Below are positions 22,816 through 34,079 of a stretch of DNA of 64,000 nt, one piece after another. The DNA is taken from the NCBI GenBank assembly GCA_032433765.1, contig JAVIAB010000101.1, forward strand, positions 59,960,092 through 60,024,091, read 5' to 3'. Both the position numbers and the translations under genes were made by a program. A model generated the notes under the pieces. That model did not search any database, had not been told where the DNA came from, and worked only from the letters and a program-made list of their open reading frames with translations. The stretch's first letter is position 1; each line of letters opens with the position of its first letter. This stretch comes from Megaustenia siamemsis. Its lineage: Eukaryota; Mollusca; Gastropoda; Stylommatophora; Ariophantidae.

Positions 22816-23454
22816 TATTTGATAACACCTTGTGGCTGTCAGGGCGGCCACGGTGAGGGGAGACAAGCATAGAGCCAATGATACCTACCACGTTTGTTGT
22901 AAGAGAAGATTGAGGAAAAATTAAAAAATATAAAAAAATGGTATGTTAGAAGCTTTACGTGATAAGTGGACGACACAGACTAAACGACGTTTCGGCGCAA
23001 TAGGCCTTCAGGAGGAACAAACAAGAAAAACACACACAAAACTAATAACGAAACATTAAAACAAAAATATTCAAAATATGTTAAAGAAAATAAAGTAAAA
23101 ATGTCTATCCTGTGTGTATGAAAAGGAAACGGCAACAAAAGTGTGACTGTCGTGTATGTGCAGAAATGTGCAAAAATGTGCGCAAATGCACACCGAACCA
23201 GAGGAGTTCACATAGAGGTCAGTGTGCAAACACAAAGGAGAAAGAATAGAACAGTAGACTAACAGGTGCTCAAAAGGCTGTAAGAGTGAGATGTCTGAGA
23301 GTGGGGTACAATAACAACCAATGAGGGGTAAGGAGCACAGAAAAAAAGGTATAGAGGAGAACTATTGAGAGCTAATGAAGAGAAGATTGAGGAGGTTTGG
23401 AATCGTTGAATAGGGCGTACAAGGATTAACCTTGTTAACGGAATGTCATCATTA
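22816..23454. other. no gene; repeat-like sequence
   Basis: Contains ctaaacgacgtttcggcgca followed by ataggccttcaggag (22980-23015), a motif of a type seen beside repeats in invertebrates. A short run of gtgc(a/g)(a/c)aaat units lies near 23158-23190. The rest looks like an uncharacterised dispersed repeat, with no second copy in the window. Confidence 0.5.
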
Positions 23455-23735
23455 TCATCATTGAGTGCCGTCTCCGCATCGAACGTTGGCTACCATGGAG
23501 CGTCATTCCACTCTGTCTCTTGCTTTGAAGGTGCAGATTGTCATAGATGATTTGTCCATCTTTTGATGTTACTCGTCCACGTTAGTCTGGTCTGCCTCTG
23601 CCTCTTTTACCATGTATTTTCTCTTCCAATATTACTTTTATTAGGCTGTTGTGTCTTATAACAAGCCCCACATGTTCATTTGTCTTGTTCTAATTGTGTT
23701 TAGTAGTTCACTTTTTATTTTTAGTTCAACGGAAT
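23455..23735 (-). mobile_element. LINE family B, 3' end
   Basis: Read on the minus strand it ends with the family B terminus: gaatgacgctccatggtagc, then ccaacgttcgatgcggagac and a gatgatgat tail seen as atcatcatt at 23453-23461. Upstream are RGRGRPD and TSKDGQI-like segments. It is truncated near 23735. Confidence 0.85.
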
Positions 23736-25313
23736 TTACTGATGAATTTTGAAAAATGTGACAAGTGGTGGAGCGGATATGGGAATATTCCTGATTTCAA
23801 AGAAACTGGTCTCATGGATATACTATACTATAATATCTGACAGACGCTTACAATAACTGTATTTGAGCGCTGCAAGCAGTTAGTTAAATGATTATGTAAC
23901 GAACATACAATTAACCAATTTGTTTTACATACGGGTCATTTCTTCATTATATTACTTACTTGTAGCGCATACGCTACCAACTGAAACATAACATATGAGA
24001 CAGTTGGATAGACATTTCTCACAAGATTTCTAGCACTTTAAAGGAAACGTTTTCTAACATTAATTGACAATGAATTGTTACAAAGGATATTTTTCATTCG
24101 ATGGAATTCTGTCTTTGCATACACTATTCTCTTCTAATGTCTGCTATGCATCTGCCATCTGATATTTTGATGACATATATATTTTTTTTATTATATTGAT
24201 ACTATTATTATTTTTTGGAGTAAAAAAATATGTATAAAAATAATGGCAGAATAATATTGCACATTTATTTTTGATTTACTTCTCTTTTATATTTTGTTTA
24301 AGTAATTACTCTCTTAGTTTTCTTTCTGTTATTATCTTCTCAGATTTTATGGATTTCTTTTTTACACAAGATTCGTGAATTATTTTTGTTCATTTCATCA
24401 TCGTGCATTGTGTTGCGTAGGTGATCACATAACTTTCTGATCTTTGCATAACTTTCTCCCTCTACAATTTTTTTAAAAAATTATGTTGTCAAATTTGTAT
24501 AAAACTATTCTCCTGAGCTGATAATTTGTCTCTTAATTTTTTTCTGTATCTTTGTCCCTTATTTTTTTCCCTGGTGTCACCGATTAGTCTAGTTGTTCTC
24601 ATCTCAAAATATTGCAACGTAAAAAACAACCCACTAGATGCAAAAAGTGGGAAAAAAACATGTAACTTATATAACAGCGTCCATTCATTACCCACACCCG
24701 TGTTAAATGTATGTTCACTGATTGTCCATGATTCACTGCCACATAATCCACATTTACAACTAATAAGTGGCCGATACGTTAAAAATTAACAAACCGTTTA
24801 ATGCAAAGAAATCATATATATTTATAATCTTTAACATTCATAACTGCTACCATTCTTTAATCACATTAAGGTCAACTGTAATAAACTTACCCCGCCTGAT
24901 TCGATAAATGTACTAAAAATCTGACAGAACGCAATGATATTTAACTTTCAAACAAACATGACCAGTAAATTTAAACACATAATTTCCTCTCCCACCACCA
25001 TCTGTATAATCTGTACGATCTCTTCTTTACTTCAATTTTAATGACTATACACAGCTGTTTGTTGATGATACTTTATCAGTCTTGGGCAATTGTATCTTTT
25101 ATGAAACATATCTTGAGTATAATTCTGCTATAGGACTTTAACAAAGATCACAAGAGATGGTATACGTTAAATTGATGAAAACTGAGTGTTTATATTAAGG
25201 TTTCTTACACAAGAAAGGGTTACATTTGTCAGATTTTGACATATATTTTCTCATAAACACTTTTGGGGAAAAATATCAATAGCTTAAAAATGAGCTGTGC
25301 AAAAGGACATGCT

Positions 25314-25314
<1 letters not shown>
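23736..25314. other. no gene recognised
   Basis: About 1.6 kb, very AT-rich. Parts at 24060-24180 and 24490-24790 resemble highly decayed minus-strand LINE sequence (aattctgtctttgc, gattgtccatgattcactgc), but the match is weak. No intact frame. Confidence 0.5.

Positions 25315-25355
<41 letters not shown>
25315..25355. repeat. (AT)n microsatellite
   Basis: An alternating AT run immediately left of the LINE remnant that hosts the retroposon at 25393. Confidence 0.95.
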
Positions 25356-25359
<4 letters not shown>

Positions 25360-26510
25360 CCACATATACATACTAAAAATACCAGACGGCTTGGACTTCC
25401 GTTTCAAAATGGTGGAACGTTTCTCTCGATCGCTGCAGACAATACATCTGGGGTTTGATTAATTTCGGCTCTCTGATTGCAATTTTCTGTGTTGAAATCA
25501 AAATGATCTTCTACTTAGCAAATCAGCGCAACGAAGTGGACAAATCTGCGGCAGCGAGTAAATACAGCAATGTTTCTTTTTGACAAGTCAAGTATTGTAA
25601 CGGCGACCTTCACCGTCTAGTGTTGACATGCGGTTTACGTCACAGCGAGTGCTATTCAATGGCAGACGTTGGGATTTTTGACGCAAGTTATTTACATGTT
25701 GATACGCATTAATGGATTGCTCCGTCAAGTCGACCGAAGATTTTCCTCTTTGGGGATTTACACCGTGTTTCGTTCGTTGTACGCTAACCGCAGAGTCTGT
25801 TGTTTGATGTGTGACGGGGATAATTCAACGACTACCTGTGTGTTTCTATGTTCGGTTGGTGTCAAGAACAACAATGTCCTATCATCATCAAGCGCTATAC
25901 ATTGTTTGTTCTGAATATGACGATCATTATGTTCGGGAGGATGTGAATTTCCATGGTATATGGTGGATAGGCGGCAGGAACCATTGAAGGATATGTCTGA
26001 AGGGCGTTCCCTGTTGCAGTTTCCTCATATTCCAAGTCCGGCTTGTTGCAGGAGCTACTGAGTTAAGTGCTCTGTGCACACCGTGAGCTGTGTGTCTCAT
26101 CAGTTTTGATCATGTTTCGATGCTCCAATTGTTTACGATGAAGGGTGATATCGTATGACAGGGAACAGTTGGCTGTGTTCACTTTCTGCGCTGTTTCGCG
26201 TTATGTCTTTTGGCGTGTGCTGAGACTGCTACGATGGGAACTACAGTTACCATTCTTTGTTTGGGAGATGAGTTAGTAATTCGGATAATTCAACTGGCAC
26301 GGGCGGTTGAGCAATTATGGATTTTGATTCGTTTGCAGTGATACCGAGGCTTTCCATAACCAATAACCAATAATCAGACGGCTTAAGAGAAAGGCTTGGC
26401 AGAAGGTCAACAACATAAATGATAAATAACTGTCGAGATCGAAAAAAAGTTGTTGAGAGACATGATCATCTACGCCAGCAGGTCCGATACTTAATGATGA
26501 TGATGATATA
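25360..26510 (+). mobile_element. LINE family A1 3' end, split by retroposon R
   Basis: After removing 25393-26374 and one copy of the duplicated cagacggctt, the flanks join into sequence matching the A1 copy at 59188-59320: ataccagacggctt, then aagagaaaggcttggcagaa, aatgataaataactgtcgag, ctacgccagcagg and a tgatgatgatga tail at 26495-26507. Only the last ~150 bp of the LINE is present. Confidence 0.85.
25393..26374 (+). mobile_element. retroposon family R, longest copy
   Basis: A ~982 bp insert flanked by the 10 bp direct repeat cagacggctt (25383-25392 and 26375-26384). The 3' end is the simple repeat ccataaccaataaccaataa. The last ~370 bp recur at 38590-38938 and 44150-44500 (same strand), and the last ~150 bp at 5055-5213 (minus). 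All copies share the 3' end and differ in 5' extent, which is the pattern of target-primed reverse transcription. No RT, endonuclease or tRNA-like promoter is visible. An 81-codon frame (25669-25914) has no recognised motif. It could be a LINE 3' UTR or a new non-autonomous family. Confidence 0.85.
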
Positions 26511-26989
26511 TGTCATATATCATGACATATCTTACTGGTCACTTGAAGATAATGATGTTATTCTTATGATATTGTAGAATTATATTAACTGTATCAAATA
26601 ATAGAGCCATATCACACATCTAAATATTTAATCTCCTAATGTATTGTAGGTAACAACATTCACCAACGATGAACACAATATTGCATCTCTTTGTGAATGC
26701 AGATCTAAATTATTTCTATTTCGGTAATGTTTTTATTTTTTCACGTTCTTGATAATGCCCCACCAGACCACAGTAGTCGTTGCACTAAAATATGCAATTT
26801 CCATTACTATAACTCCCCATACTCATACACTCTAAACCTGTACAGCTCAGTACTATTTTTCTATATCTTATTATCTGTGGTCACAGAGAGTTGCAATCGT
26901 TAGGACTGAAAATGAGATACAGAATGTTCATGAATTTACAGTTTTGAAGTGCATGACATTACAAGAACTAGCAGCTAGACAAAATGGTC
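26511..26989. other. no gene recognised
   Basis: AT-rich sequence between two LINE copies, with no open frame or repeat unit. Confidence 0.5.
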
Positions 26990-28312
26990 GCTGCAAATGA
27001 CCAGAAACACTAGAGCAAGCTAGAGAGACTACGCGATTTTAGAACAAAAAGCCTAAAGAACCAGGTAACCAAAATTTTACTAAAAGTTATGCAAGGAAGG
27101 ATTCAGAATAAATTTAATAATGAACTAGATGAGCAGCAATTCGGATTCAAGAAAAACAGTGGGACAAAAAAGTAATATTCAGCATGAGGACATTGATCGA
27201 AAAGTACATAGAAGTAAACAAATCAATATATGCCTACTTCATAGACTACACCAAAGCATTTGATAGAATACACCGTGAGCAACTTATAGGATGCCTAAAA
27301 GATATAAATCTGGATGACACAGACATACGACTGATATGTAATTTGTATTGGGAGCAAAAAGCAATAATAAAATATACCTAGGATAACTCTACACCCATTT
27401 ATATAAAAAGAGGAGTAAGACAAGGATGCATCCTATCACCAAGCTTGTTCAATTTATACACTGAGCAAATCTTTAAAAACATAAATGAGATACCAGGCCT
27501 TAACATTAATGGGAAGATAATAAACAACCTAAGATATGCTGATGATACTGTTCTCCTAGCAGAAATTCCTAAAGATCTACAACACTTACTTAATGTAATA
27601 AACATGATAAGCAAAAAATATGGACTAGAATGAATATCAAAAAGACTAAAACTATGATCATAAACAAAGAAAATTCTCAAGACCTACAATTAAATATCAC
27701 AGTTGAGGGAATACATCTGGAGACAGAACAGAGTTACAACTACCAGGGACATACTATAACCAATGATGGAAAATGCAAAACTGAAATAAACAAAAGAATA
27801 GGTATGGCAAAAATTAATTTTAATGCCATGAAAAATATACTAACAACAAAACAAATATCAGCAGGGCTGAAACTAAGAATGGCAAAATGTTACGTCTTTT
27901 CAATATTCCTGTATGGTGCAGAAACATGGACATTAGACAAGAAAACAGAACAGGAAATTAAAACATTTGAAATGTGGATTTATAGAAGAATAGGTAGAAT
28001 TGGATGGAAACAAAAGATAACAAACGATAAAGTTTTAAAACAGCTGAAAATAAAAAGAGAACTACTAAATACAATCAAGACAAGACAAATGCAATTTTTG
28101 GACATGTTAAAAGACACAGCAGCCTACTAAAAGTAAGGAAAAATACAAGGTAAAAGAGGCAGAGGCAGACCAAGACTAACAAGGACGAGTAACATCAAAA
28201 GATGGACAAGTCAATGTATGTCAGCCTGAACCTCAAAGGAAGAAACAGAGTAGAATGGCGATCCATAGTAGCCAACCTTCGTTGCGGAGAAGGCACACGA
28301 TGATGATGATGA
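26990..28312 (+). mobile_element. LINE family B, best copy in the window
   Basis: Covers RT from about motif 1 to the 3' end. The 3' terminus is NSVEWRSIVANLRCGEGTR-like followed by the gatgatgatgatgag tail (28300-28315). Copies at 16440, 23455, 32972, 33378, 37640, 46612 and 51975 are the same family. Endonuclease and ORF start are missing (5' truncation near 26990). The (ATG)n tail and overall domain order are RTE-like, but family placement needs an alignment. Confidence 0.9.
27060..28130 (+). pseudogene. LINE B reverse transcriptase, broken
   Basis: RT motifs in order: an LLKVMQGRIQNKF...DEQQFGFKKNSGT segment, YFIDYTKAFDRI with the first catalytic Asp near 27245, [20 protein letters not shown], then [12 protein letters not shown] near 27530-27565 with the Asp pair, followed by a YQGHTITNDGKCKTEI thumb-like block, YGAETWTLDKKTEQ and MWIYRRIGRIGWKQK. 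Lesions: a probable frame disruption near 27170, a TAG at 27379-27381 and a 1 bp loss at about 27630. The catalytic residues themselves are intact. Confidence 0.92.
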
Positions 28313-28324
28313 GAAAGACTACAC

Positions 28325-28830
28325 AGGTCAACAAAGATGCAAGGGACTAGTAAAATCTTTTACAAGCCAGCGCACTGCATAAGACAAGCAGCCTTAAAAG
28401 ACAGCATCAACACTAAAAGAAACCAGCTATACACAATCACGTCAATAACATAACAAATAAAAAACTACCACAAACATTATAACAGGGGAGTGACACTTCA
28501 AGTAGGACCTCTATAAGAAGCTATGCAATTTAATATAGACCAGAAACACTACAGAAGGTATTCAATACATGATATAACTAACAGCTATACAAGTGACAAG
28601 TAACAGTAAAAGAGACCAGCAGTACTACAAGTAACCAGAAACAATGCAAGTAACCATTACAACTACAAGAACCAGTACAACTACAAGTAACCAGATATAC
28701 TGCAAGTAACCAGTACAACTACAAGTAACCACAAACACTGCAAGTAACCAGTACAACTACAAGTAACAAGTAGAACTACAAGTAACCAGAAACACTGCAA
28801 GTAATCAGTACAACTACAAGTAAGGAATAA
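28325..28830. repeat. 19-bp minisatellite, block 1
   Basis: Units like cagtacaactacaagtaac and cagaaacactgcaagtaac, 19 bp each, are clear from about 28620. From 28325 to 28620 the same text is recognisable but strongly degenerate. The block continues at 29330-29520 after an insert of about 500 bp. The LINE B tail lies directly upstream. Confidence 0.88.
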
Positions 28831-28998
28831 TAGAACAAAGAAGTGTGTGTTAGCACTCGGAAAAATTGACAGACAAACAACAATAGAAAAAAACGAAGAA
28901 CAATATATGGTCCGAAGTGGGATCGAACCCGTACTCAGTGGCACCGCGCCTTGCCACGAGAAGCCGAACGCTTGGCACACTGCCACGCAGCCAACTAA
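28831..28998 (-). mobile_element. tRNA-like SINE head, second type
   Basis: On the minus strand: gttggctgcgtggcagtgtg contains an A-box-like tggcagtgtgcc (28984-28974) and gggttcgatccc (28930-28919) is a perfect B box. The spacing is near 50 bp, as in tRNA. Downstream sequence has T runs and ends near 28831 at the junction with the minisatellite. It looks like a tRNA-derived retroposon rather than a tRNA gene, since no paired acceptor stem is obvious. Confidence 0.5.
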
Positions 28999-29210
28999 AA
29001 AATTGGCTATTGTAGCAGTGTCTTACACGAGGACGTTCTCAATGACTATAGCATAGGGTAACGATCACAGACCGGAAATAAATTGTATATTTGTACTTTC
29101 CTATTAATGCAAGTATCTCCCAGTAGGGCTGAATACTTGTGTTGTAGACAAACATTTATCGGACGAAACAGCACGAATAGTAGTTTCCAGTGGCTATATA
29201 CTGGGTACAA

Positions 29211-29321
29211 ATAATAATACATAAATATTATATGGGGAACTTCCGAGGCGATAATAGGGAATAAAATATTCCCTATTATCGCCTCGGAAGTTCCCCATAT
29301 AATAATATTTATGTATTATTA
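29211..29321. repeat. ~110 bp near-perfect palindrome
   Basis: Left arm begins aataatacataaatatta then tatggggaacttccgaggc. The right arm is its reverse complement, ending aatatttatgtattatt. The arms (~53 bp) differ by only one 3 bp indel (tta), and the loop is a few bases around 29266. As single-strand DNA or RNA it would make a very stable hairpin. It sits near the right end of the insert in the 19 bp array. It may be a fold-back transposon or recent inverted duplication. Confidence 0.93.
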
Positions 29322-29329
29322 TCTGTAAC

Positions 29330-30770
29330 CAACTACAAGTAACCAGGACACTTCAAGTAACCAGTTCAACTGCAAGTAACCAAGACACTTTAAGTAACCA
29401 GGACACTGCAATTAACGAGTACAATTACAAGTAACCAGAAACACTGCAAGTAACCAGTATAACTACACGTAACCAGGACACTGCAAGTAACCAGTTCAAA
29501 CACAAGTAACCAGGAACACTACAAGTTACCAGCAACAATATAAGTGATCTGCAAAACTACAAGGGACTAGCAACACTATAATACTAGCAGCCATTGCATT
29601 GACCAGCAACACTACAAGTGACCAGAAACTCTGCATGTGACCAGAAATATTACAAGTGACCAGAAGAATTACAAGTGAATAGCAGCACTACAACCGACCA
29701 GAAACACTACACGTGACCAGCAACACTACAAGTGACCAGCAACACTACAAGTGATCAGCAACACTACAAGTGACCAGCAACACTACAAGTGATCAGCAAC
29801 ACCACAAATGACCAGCAACACTACAAGTGACCAGCAACACTACAAGTGATCAGCAACACTACAAATGACCAGCAACACTACAAGTGACCAGCAACACTAC
29901 AACCGACCAGCAACACTACAAGTGACCAGCAACACTACAAGTGACCAGCAACACTACAAGTGACCAGCAACACAACAAGTCACCAGCATCACTACAAGTC
30001 ACTAGCAACACTACAAGGCACCAGCAACACTACAAGTGACCAGCAACACTACAAGTGACCAGCGACACAACAAATGACCAGCAACAATACAAGTGACCAG
30101 CAACACTACAAGTCACCAGCAACACTACAAGTGACCAGCAACACAACAAGTGACCAGCAACACTACAAGTGACCAGAAATACTACACACATGACCAGCAA
30201 TGCAACAAGTGACCAGCAACACTAAAAGTGACCAGCAACACTACAAGTCACCAGCAACACTACAAGAGACCAGTAACACTACAAGTGAACAGCAACACTA
30301 CAACTGATCATAAATATTACAAGTGAACAGCAATACTATAACTGACCAGCAACACAGCAAGTGACCAACAACACTACATGTGACCAGCAACACTTCAAGT
30401 GACCAGCAACACTAAAAGTGACCAGAAACAGTACACTACAAGTGACCAGCAACACTACAAGTGACCAGCAACACTACAAGTGACCAGCAACACTACAAGT
30501 GACCAGCAACACTACAAGTGACCAGCAACACTACAAGTGACCAGAAACATTACAATACAAGTGACCATCAACACTACAAGTGACCAGAAACATTACAATA
30601 CACGTGACCAGCAGCACTACAAGTGACCAGAAACATTATAATACACGTGACCAGCAACACTACAAGTGACCAGAAACATTACAATACAAGTGACCAGCAA
30701 CACTACAAGTGACCAGAAACATTACAATACAAGTGACAAGCAACACTGACCAGCAACGCAGCGGAGGCCA
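29330..30770. repeat. 19-bp minisatellite, block 2
   Basis: First 29330-29520 with the aagtaacc unit type, then 29540-30770 dominated by cagcaacactacaagtgac (19 bp). Stretches at 29740-29970 and 30440-30545 are highly uniform. Variants with cagaaacattacaatac insertions towards 30550-30740 make local higher-order units. Related by sequence to the 38 bp and 57 bp arrays further right. Confidence 0.95.
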
Positions 30771-30779
30771 GAACCAGTG

Positions 30780-31060
30780 GAGGCGCCACTAAAATGAAAA
30801 TTGGACACACACTGTCGAAGCAACTGAGAGTATAACACAACTGACTATTTTTTGGAATCCGCAGAAAAAATAAACAAAAAAGAAAGACCAAAATATTCTT
30901 GGAGAAGACAGATTGAAGCAGAGATGAGGATGGTGGGAAATCTATGAATTGTCTTAAAAGAATGAAAAGAAACATCACGGCTTGAAAAAGTATTTGTTGA
31001 AAACCTATGCTCCAAAGGGAGTTAATAAGAAAAAGAAGAATGGAAGAGGCACCTCTAGAA
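30780..31060 (+). mobile_element. LINE family D, 3' fragment
   Basis: It matches 43850-44080 and 11700-12020: aactgagagtataacacaac, ttttttggaatccgcag, ggagaagacagattgaagca, and the terminal block ctatgctccaaagggagtta. The frame is lost. It abuts the 19 bp array on its left. Confidence 0.78.
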
Positions 31061-31320
31061 TGTGTTTCAACAACTGGAATAATATGAGAAAAATATGACG
31101 ATAATATGACGAAAGTGTGAGAAAAGTATGACACATTATGAGAACAATATGAGAAAAAAATAAGGAAAATGTGATAAAAATATGATTAAAATTATGGAAA
31201 ATGTGAAGAAACTATTTTTAAAAAATGGGAGAAAAATATGACGAAAATGTGAGAAGAAAAATAAGGAAATTATGAGAAAAATGAAAGCAAAATATGAGAA
31301 ACACCTTTTTTAAAGCACTA
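31061..31320. repeat. degenerate tatgagaaaa-type repeat
   Basis: Blocks such as atgagaaaaatatgacgata, gtgagaaaagtatgac and aatatgagaaaaaa recur irregularly every 10-14 bp. This is probably an old simple-sequence expansion downstream of the LINE D end. Confidence 0.7.
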
Positions 31321-32971
31321 GTTTGTGGAAGACAACAATATACTTGAAACAATATTGCAAGGGTAGATACGCTGGAACATAAACACGTCATCTGTAAAGG
31401 GAGGTGTTGATGATAATTACTGTGAGGATGGTGATATATATAATGTACTGTTTGTAGCTATACGGTCCATATTAATGATTGTGTGATGGTGGAAAATAAA
31501 TATAATTCCTCGTTGTTATGTGCCTCAATTCAAAGCAAATGGTAGTGAATCATGGACTTTTGTAAAAGAAAGCAGTAAATGGACATCCGATGCGTATACA
31601 CAAGAATGTTAAGAACACAATGAAGGCCAAACATGAAGAAATGCGAACAATGAGAGTTTTCTAAAAGTGAACGCTACAAATCGATGCTTATATTAACGGT
31701 AACAAAATAATCAATTTTGTCGTCAAGTAATAAGAAATGTAGAGACGAAACGTGTTGTGGAACTGTAAGAAAGGAAGGTGAGGGAGAGAGAAAAAGGTAG
31801 CTGATTTCGTCTAAATAATTTCCTCATTTGGGCTCCATGTCAAGCATTCTTTGTGTGTGCCTGATAGAGTGATGAGCTCTCCCCAACAGCCCAAATATTA
31901 CCGCAGCGTTGCGATTATTTGCCGGTTCCCCATCCCAAATATTGGATAAACAATGATTGTAACAAACACCACTGGGACACACACAACATACCACCTACCT
32001 CATGAACCACGTTTGCCATCTGAAACAGTATATATCCAAGTCTAGTTCAGCAAATAAATCCCCATCAACTCAGCTCTCTTTTATCATGTGTTTAACAAAG
32101 ATAAGGGGAGGTAACAACAGTATCTATTGCAACGTGGACTTTCAAGACAAGAGGCAAAGTGGAATAAGTCTCATTGATAGTCAAACATCTTGGCAGAGAC
32201 GGCAACATTTGTTGATTTTGTGTATTCTTTATGTTCATCGCCTATATATTTATGCAATAAAACTTTCTCTTTACATTAATTCAAATTATGCTTTACTTTA
32301 GTATCGCTTCCCTTCATTTAGCACATGTTTGTAAATATCGCTTATACGAGTGTGATGACACATCCCTGGCTCAATATTTCCTGACTTAAAAATATGAAGT
32401 ACAGACCACCTTACTTATCGTTGATTATATGTTTTTGTGCATGTTTTACCTTTACTATTCATTAATATAATTAATAATGATACCTCAACGTTGTTATGGT
32501 GACGAAAAGATACAATAAAAAGACATGTAATTCATAATCTATATCTAGAACATGTGCGCTCATAGTGCTATAGTGATTACCTTAGTAAGACAATCCGTCA
32601 GTTCACCAGCGACGTTCTAGGGAAAGCAAACAATGAAGTTGAACAAACAAACAATTAACACGTTTATGCAATGAACGAGAGTAGGTGGCCATATAGCTTG
32701 GTGTACTCGAAACTACAAAAACGCAGATTTGAATTTATTTGTTCGTCAATTTTTTAAAATAAATTACAAATTAGTCTCGAACAATTCGTCGTGATTGTAC
32801 TGGACAAAGAACCTTAATTATTCTGTCCTATAAGACCGTCCAGTGGGCCACATAAATGGGATAATGCTATAAAAGTAGGTTTATTTAATTGAGTGATAAT
32901 CTTGTCTTTCCAAATAGATTTTAGCTTCACAAACGTTGTTGCAGCTTGTTCTATTATACGCCGACCTTGAA
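31321..32971. other. no gene recognised
   Basis: About 1.65 kb of AT-rich sequence. A 99-codon plus frame (32002-32301) has no family motif and an unremarkable composition. No repeat unit stands out. Confidence 0.5.
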
Positions 32972-33312
32972 CTGAAATAAACAAATGCATAGGAGTGGCT
33001 AAAAACATTTGTAATGTCACGAAAATCGTACTAACATAACGACAAATAACACCTGGGCTAAAACTAAGGATATCAAAATGTTATATCGCCTCAACATTAC
33101 TGCATGGTACAGAGACATGGATATTAGACCAAAAAAAAAAAACACAGAATATAATAAAAAAATATATTATGTGTTCTTAGTAAGTTGCAAACGAAGACTA
33201 ACATGAACGAGTAACATCAACAATGGACAAGGCAGTCTATGGCAAGCACTATCAAAGCATGCACAGCGCGGAATGGCGCTCTATAGTAGCCAACATTCAA
33301 TGCGGATACTGC
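32972..33312 (+). mobile_element. LINE family B, internally deleted
   Basis: It starts with the EINKCIGVAKN-like segment, continues through aaaactaaggatatcaaaat and a YG(A/T)ETW-like segment, then jumps after an A/T-rich patch near 33160 to the terminal gagtaacatcaacaatggac and SAEWRSIVANIQCG. It therefore lacks about 250 bp relative to the copy at 26990. Confidence 0.82.
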
Positions 33313-33377
33313 TTTAATAAACCAAAAAGATTGTGGCAAATAGGATGAATCAATGTTAACAGATCGTCATGTAATAA

Positions 33378-33965
33378 TTCATCATCATCATTGAGTGCCG
33401 TTTTTGCATCGATGGTAGGCTACCATGAACGCCATTAAACTTTGTCTCCTGCTTTGAGGTTGAGGTTGTTTTAGGCTGTTGTGTCCATCTATTGATGTTA
33501 CTTGTCCATCTTAGTCTTGGTCTGCCTCTGTCTCTATCACCCTGTATTTACCCTTCCGATATTAATTTTAGTGGGCTGTTGTGTCTTTTAACATGACCCA
33601 CAAATTTCATTTCTCTTGTTCCAATTGTGTTTAGTTGTTCTTTTTGTACTTTTTAGATGCTTTAAAACTTCATCAGTTGTTTTCTTGTCCTTCCTTTCAA
33701 TTCTACCTATTCTTCTATAAATCCACCTTTTAAAGGCTTCAATTTTCAGTTCTATTTTCTTGTTTAATGTCGATGTTTCTCCGCCATACAGGAGGAATAT
33801 TGAGAAAATATAACATTTTGCTATTCTTAGTTTTAGCCCTGGTGATATTTGTTTTAATGATATTATACATTTCATGGCATTACATTTATTGTTTGCTATT
33901 CCTATTCGTTTGCTTATTTCAGTTTTACATTTTCTATCACATGTAATAATTATGTAGCGGCTAAG
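33378..33965 (-). mobile_element. LINE family B, 3' half
   Basis: A minus-strand frame (33968-33588) gives CDRKCKTEISKRIGIANNK, SPGLKLRIAKCYIFSIF, YGGETSTLNKKIE and RWIYRRIGRIERKDK. The 3' terminus with atcatcatcattgagtgccg lies at 33378-33400. It is adjacent to, and opposite in orientation to, the copy at 32972-33312. Confidence 0.87.
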
Positions 33966-34009
33966 CAATGCCTTCGAAGGTAATTAAGGTTTCAGGCAAA
34001 ATATATACA

Positions 34010-34072
34010 GACATCTTTGAAAACTTTCAACAAAAACAGTGTGGTTTCATTACAGATAATTATTAGACACAA
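34010..34072 (+). repeat. RT-like flank, left copy
   Basis: gacatctttgaaaactttca and the following bases encode IFENFQQKQCGFITD, resembling the (E)QCGF segment early in LINE reverse transcriptase. A related sequence lies at 36699-36765, so the two copies bracket the tandem array between them. Confidence 0.65.
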
Positions 34073-34079
34073 TAGAGAG

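Noticed and set aside
30703..31134. 143-codon minus-strand hydrophobic frame
   Set aside because: Antisense of a LINE D fragment and the neighbouring repeat, with no motif.
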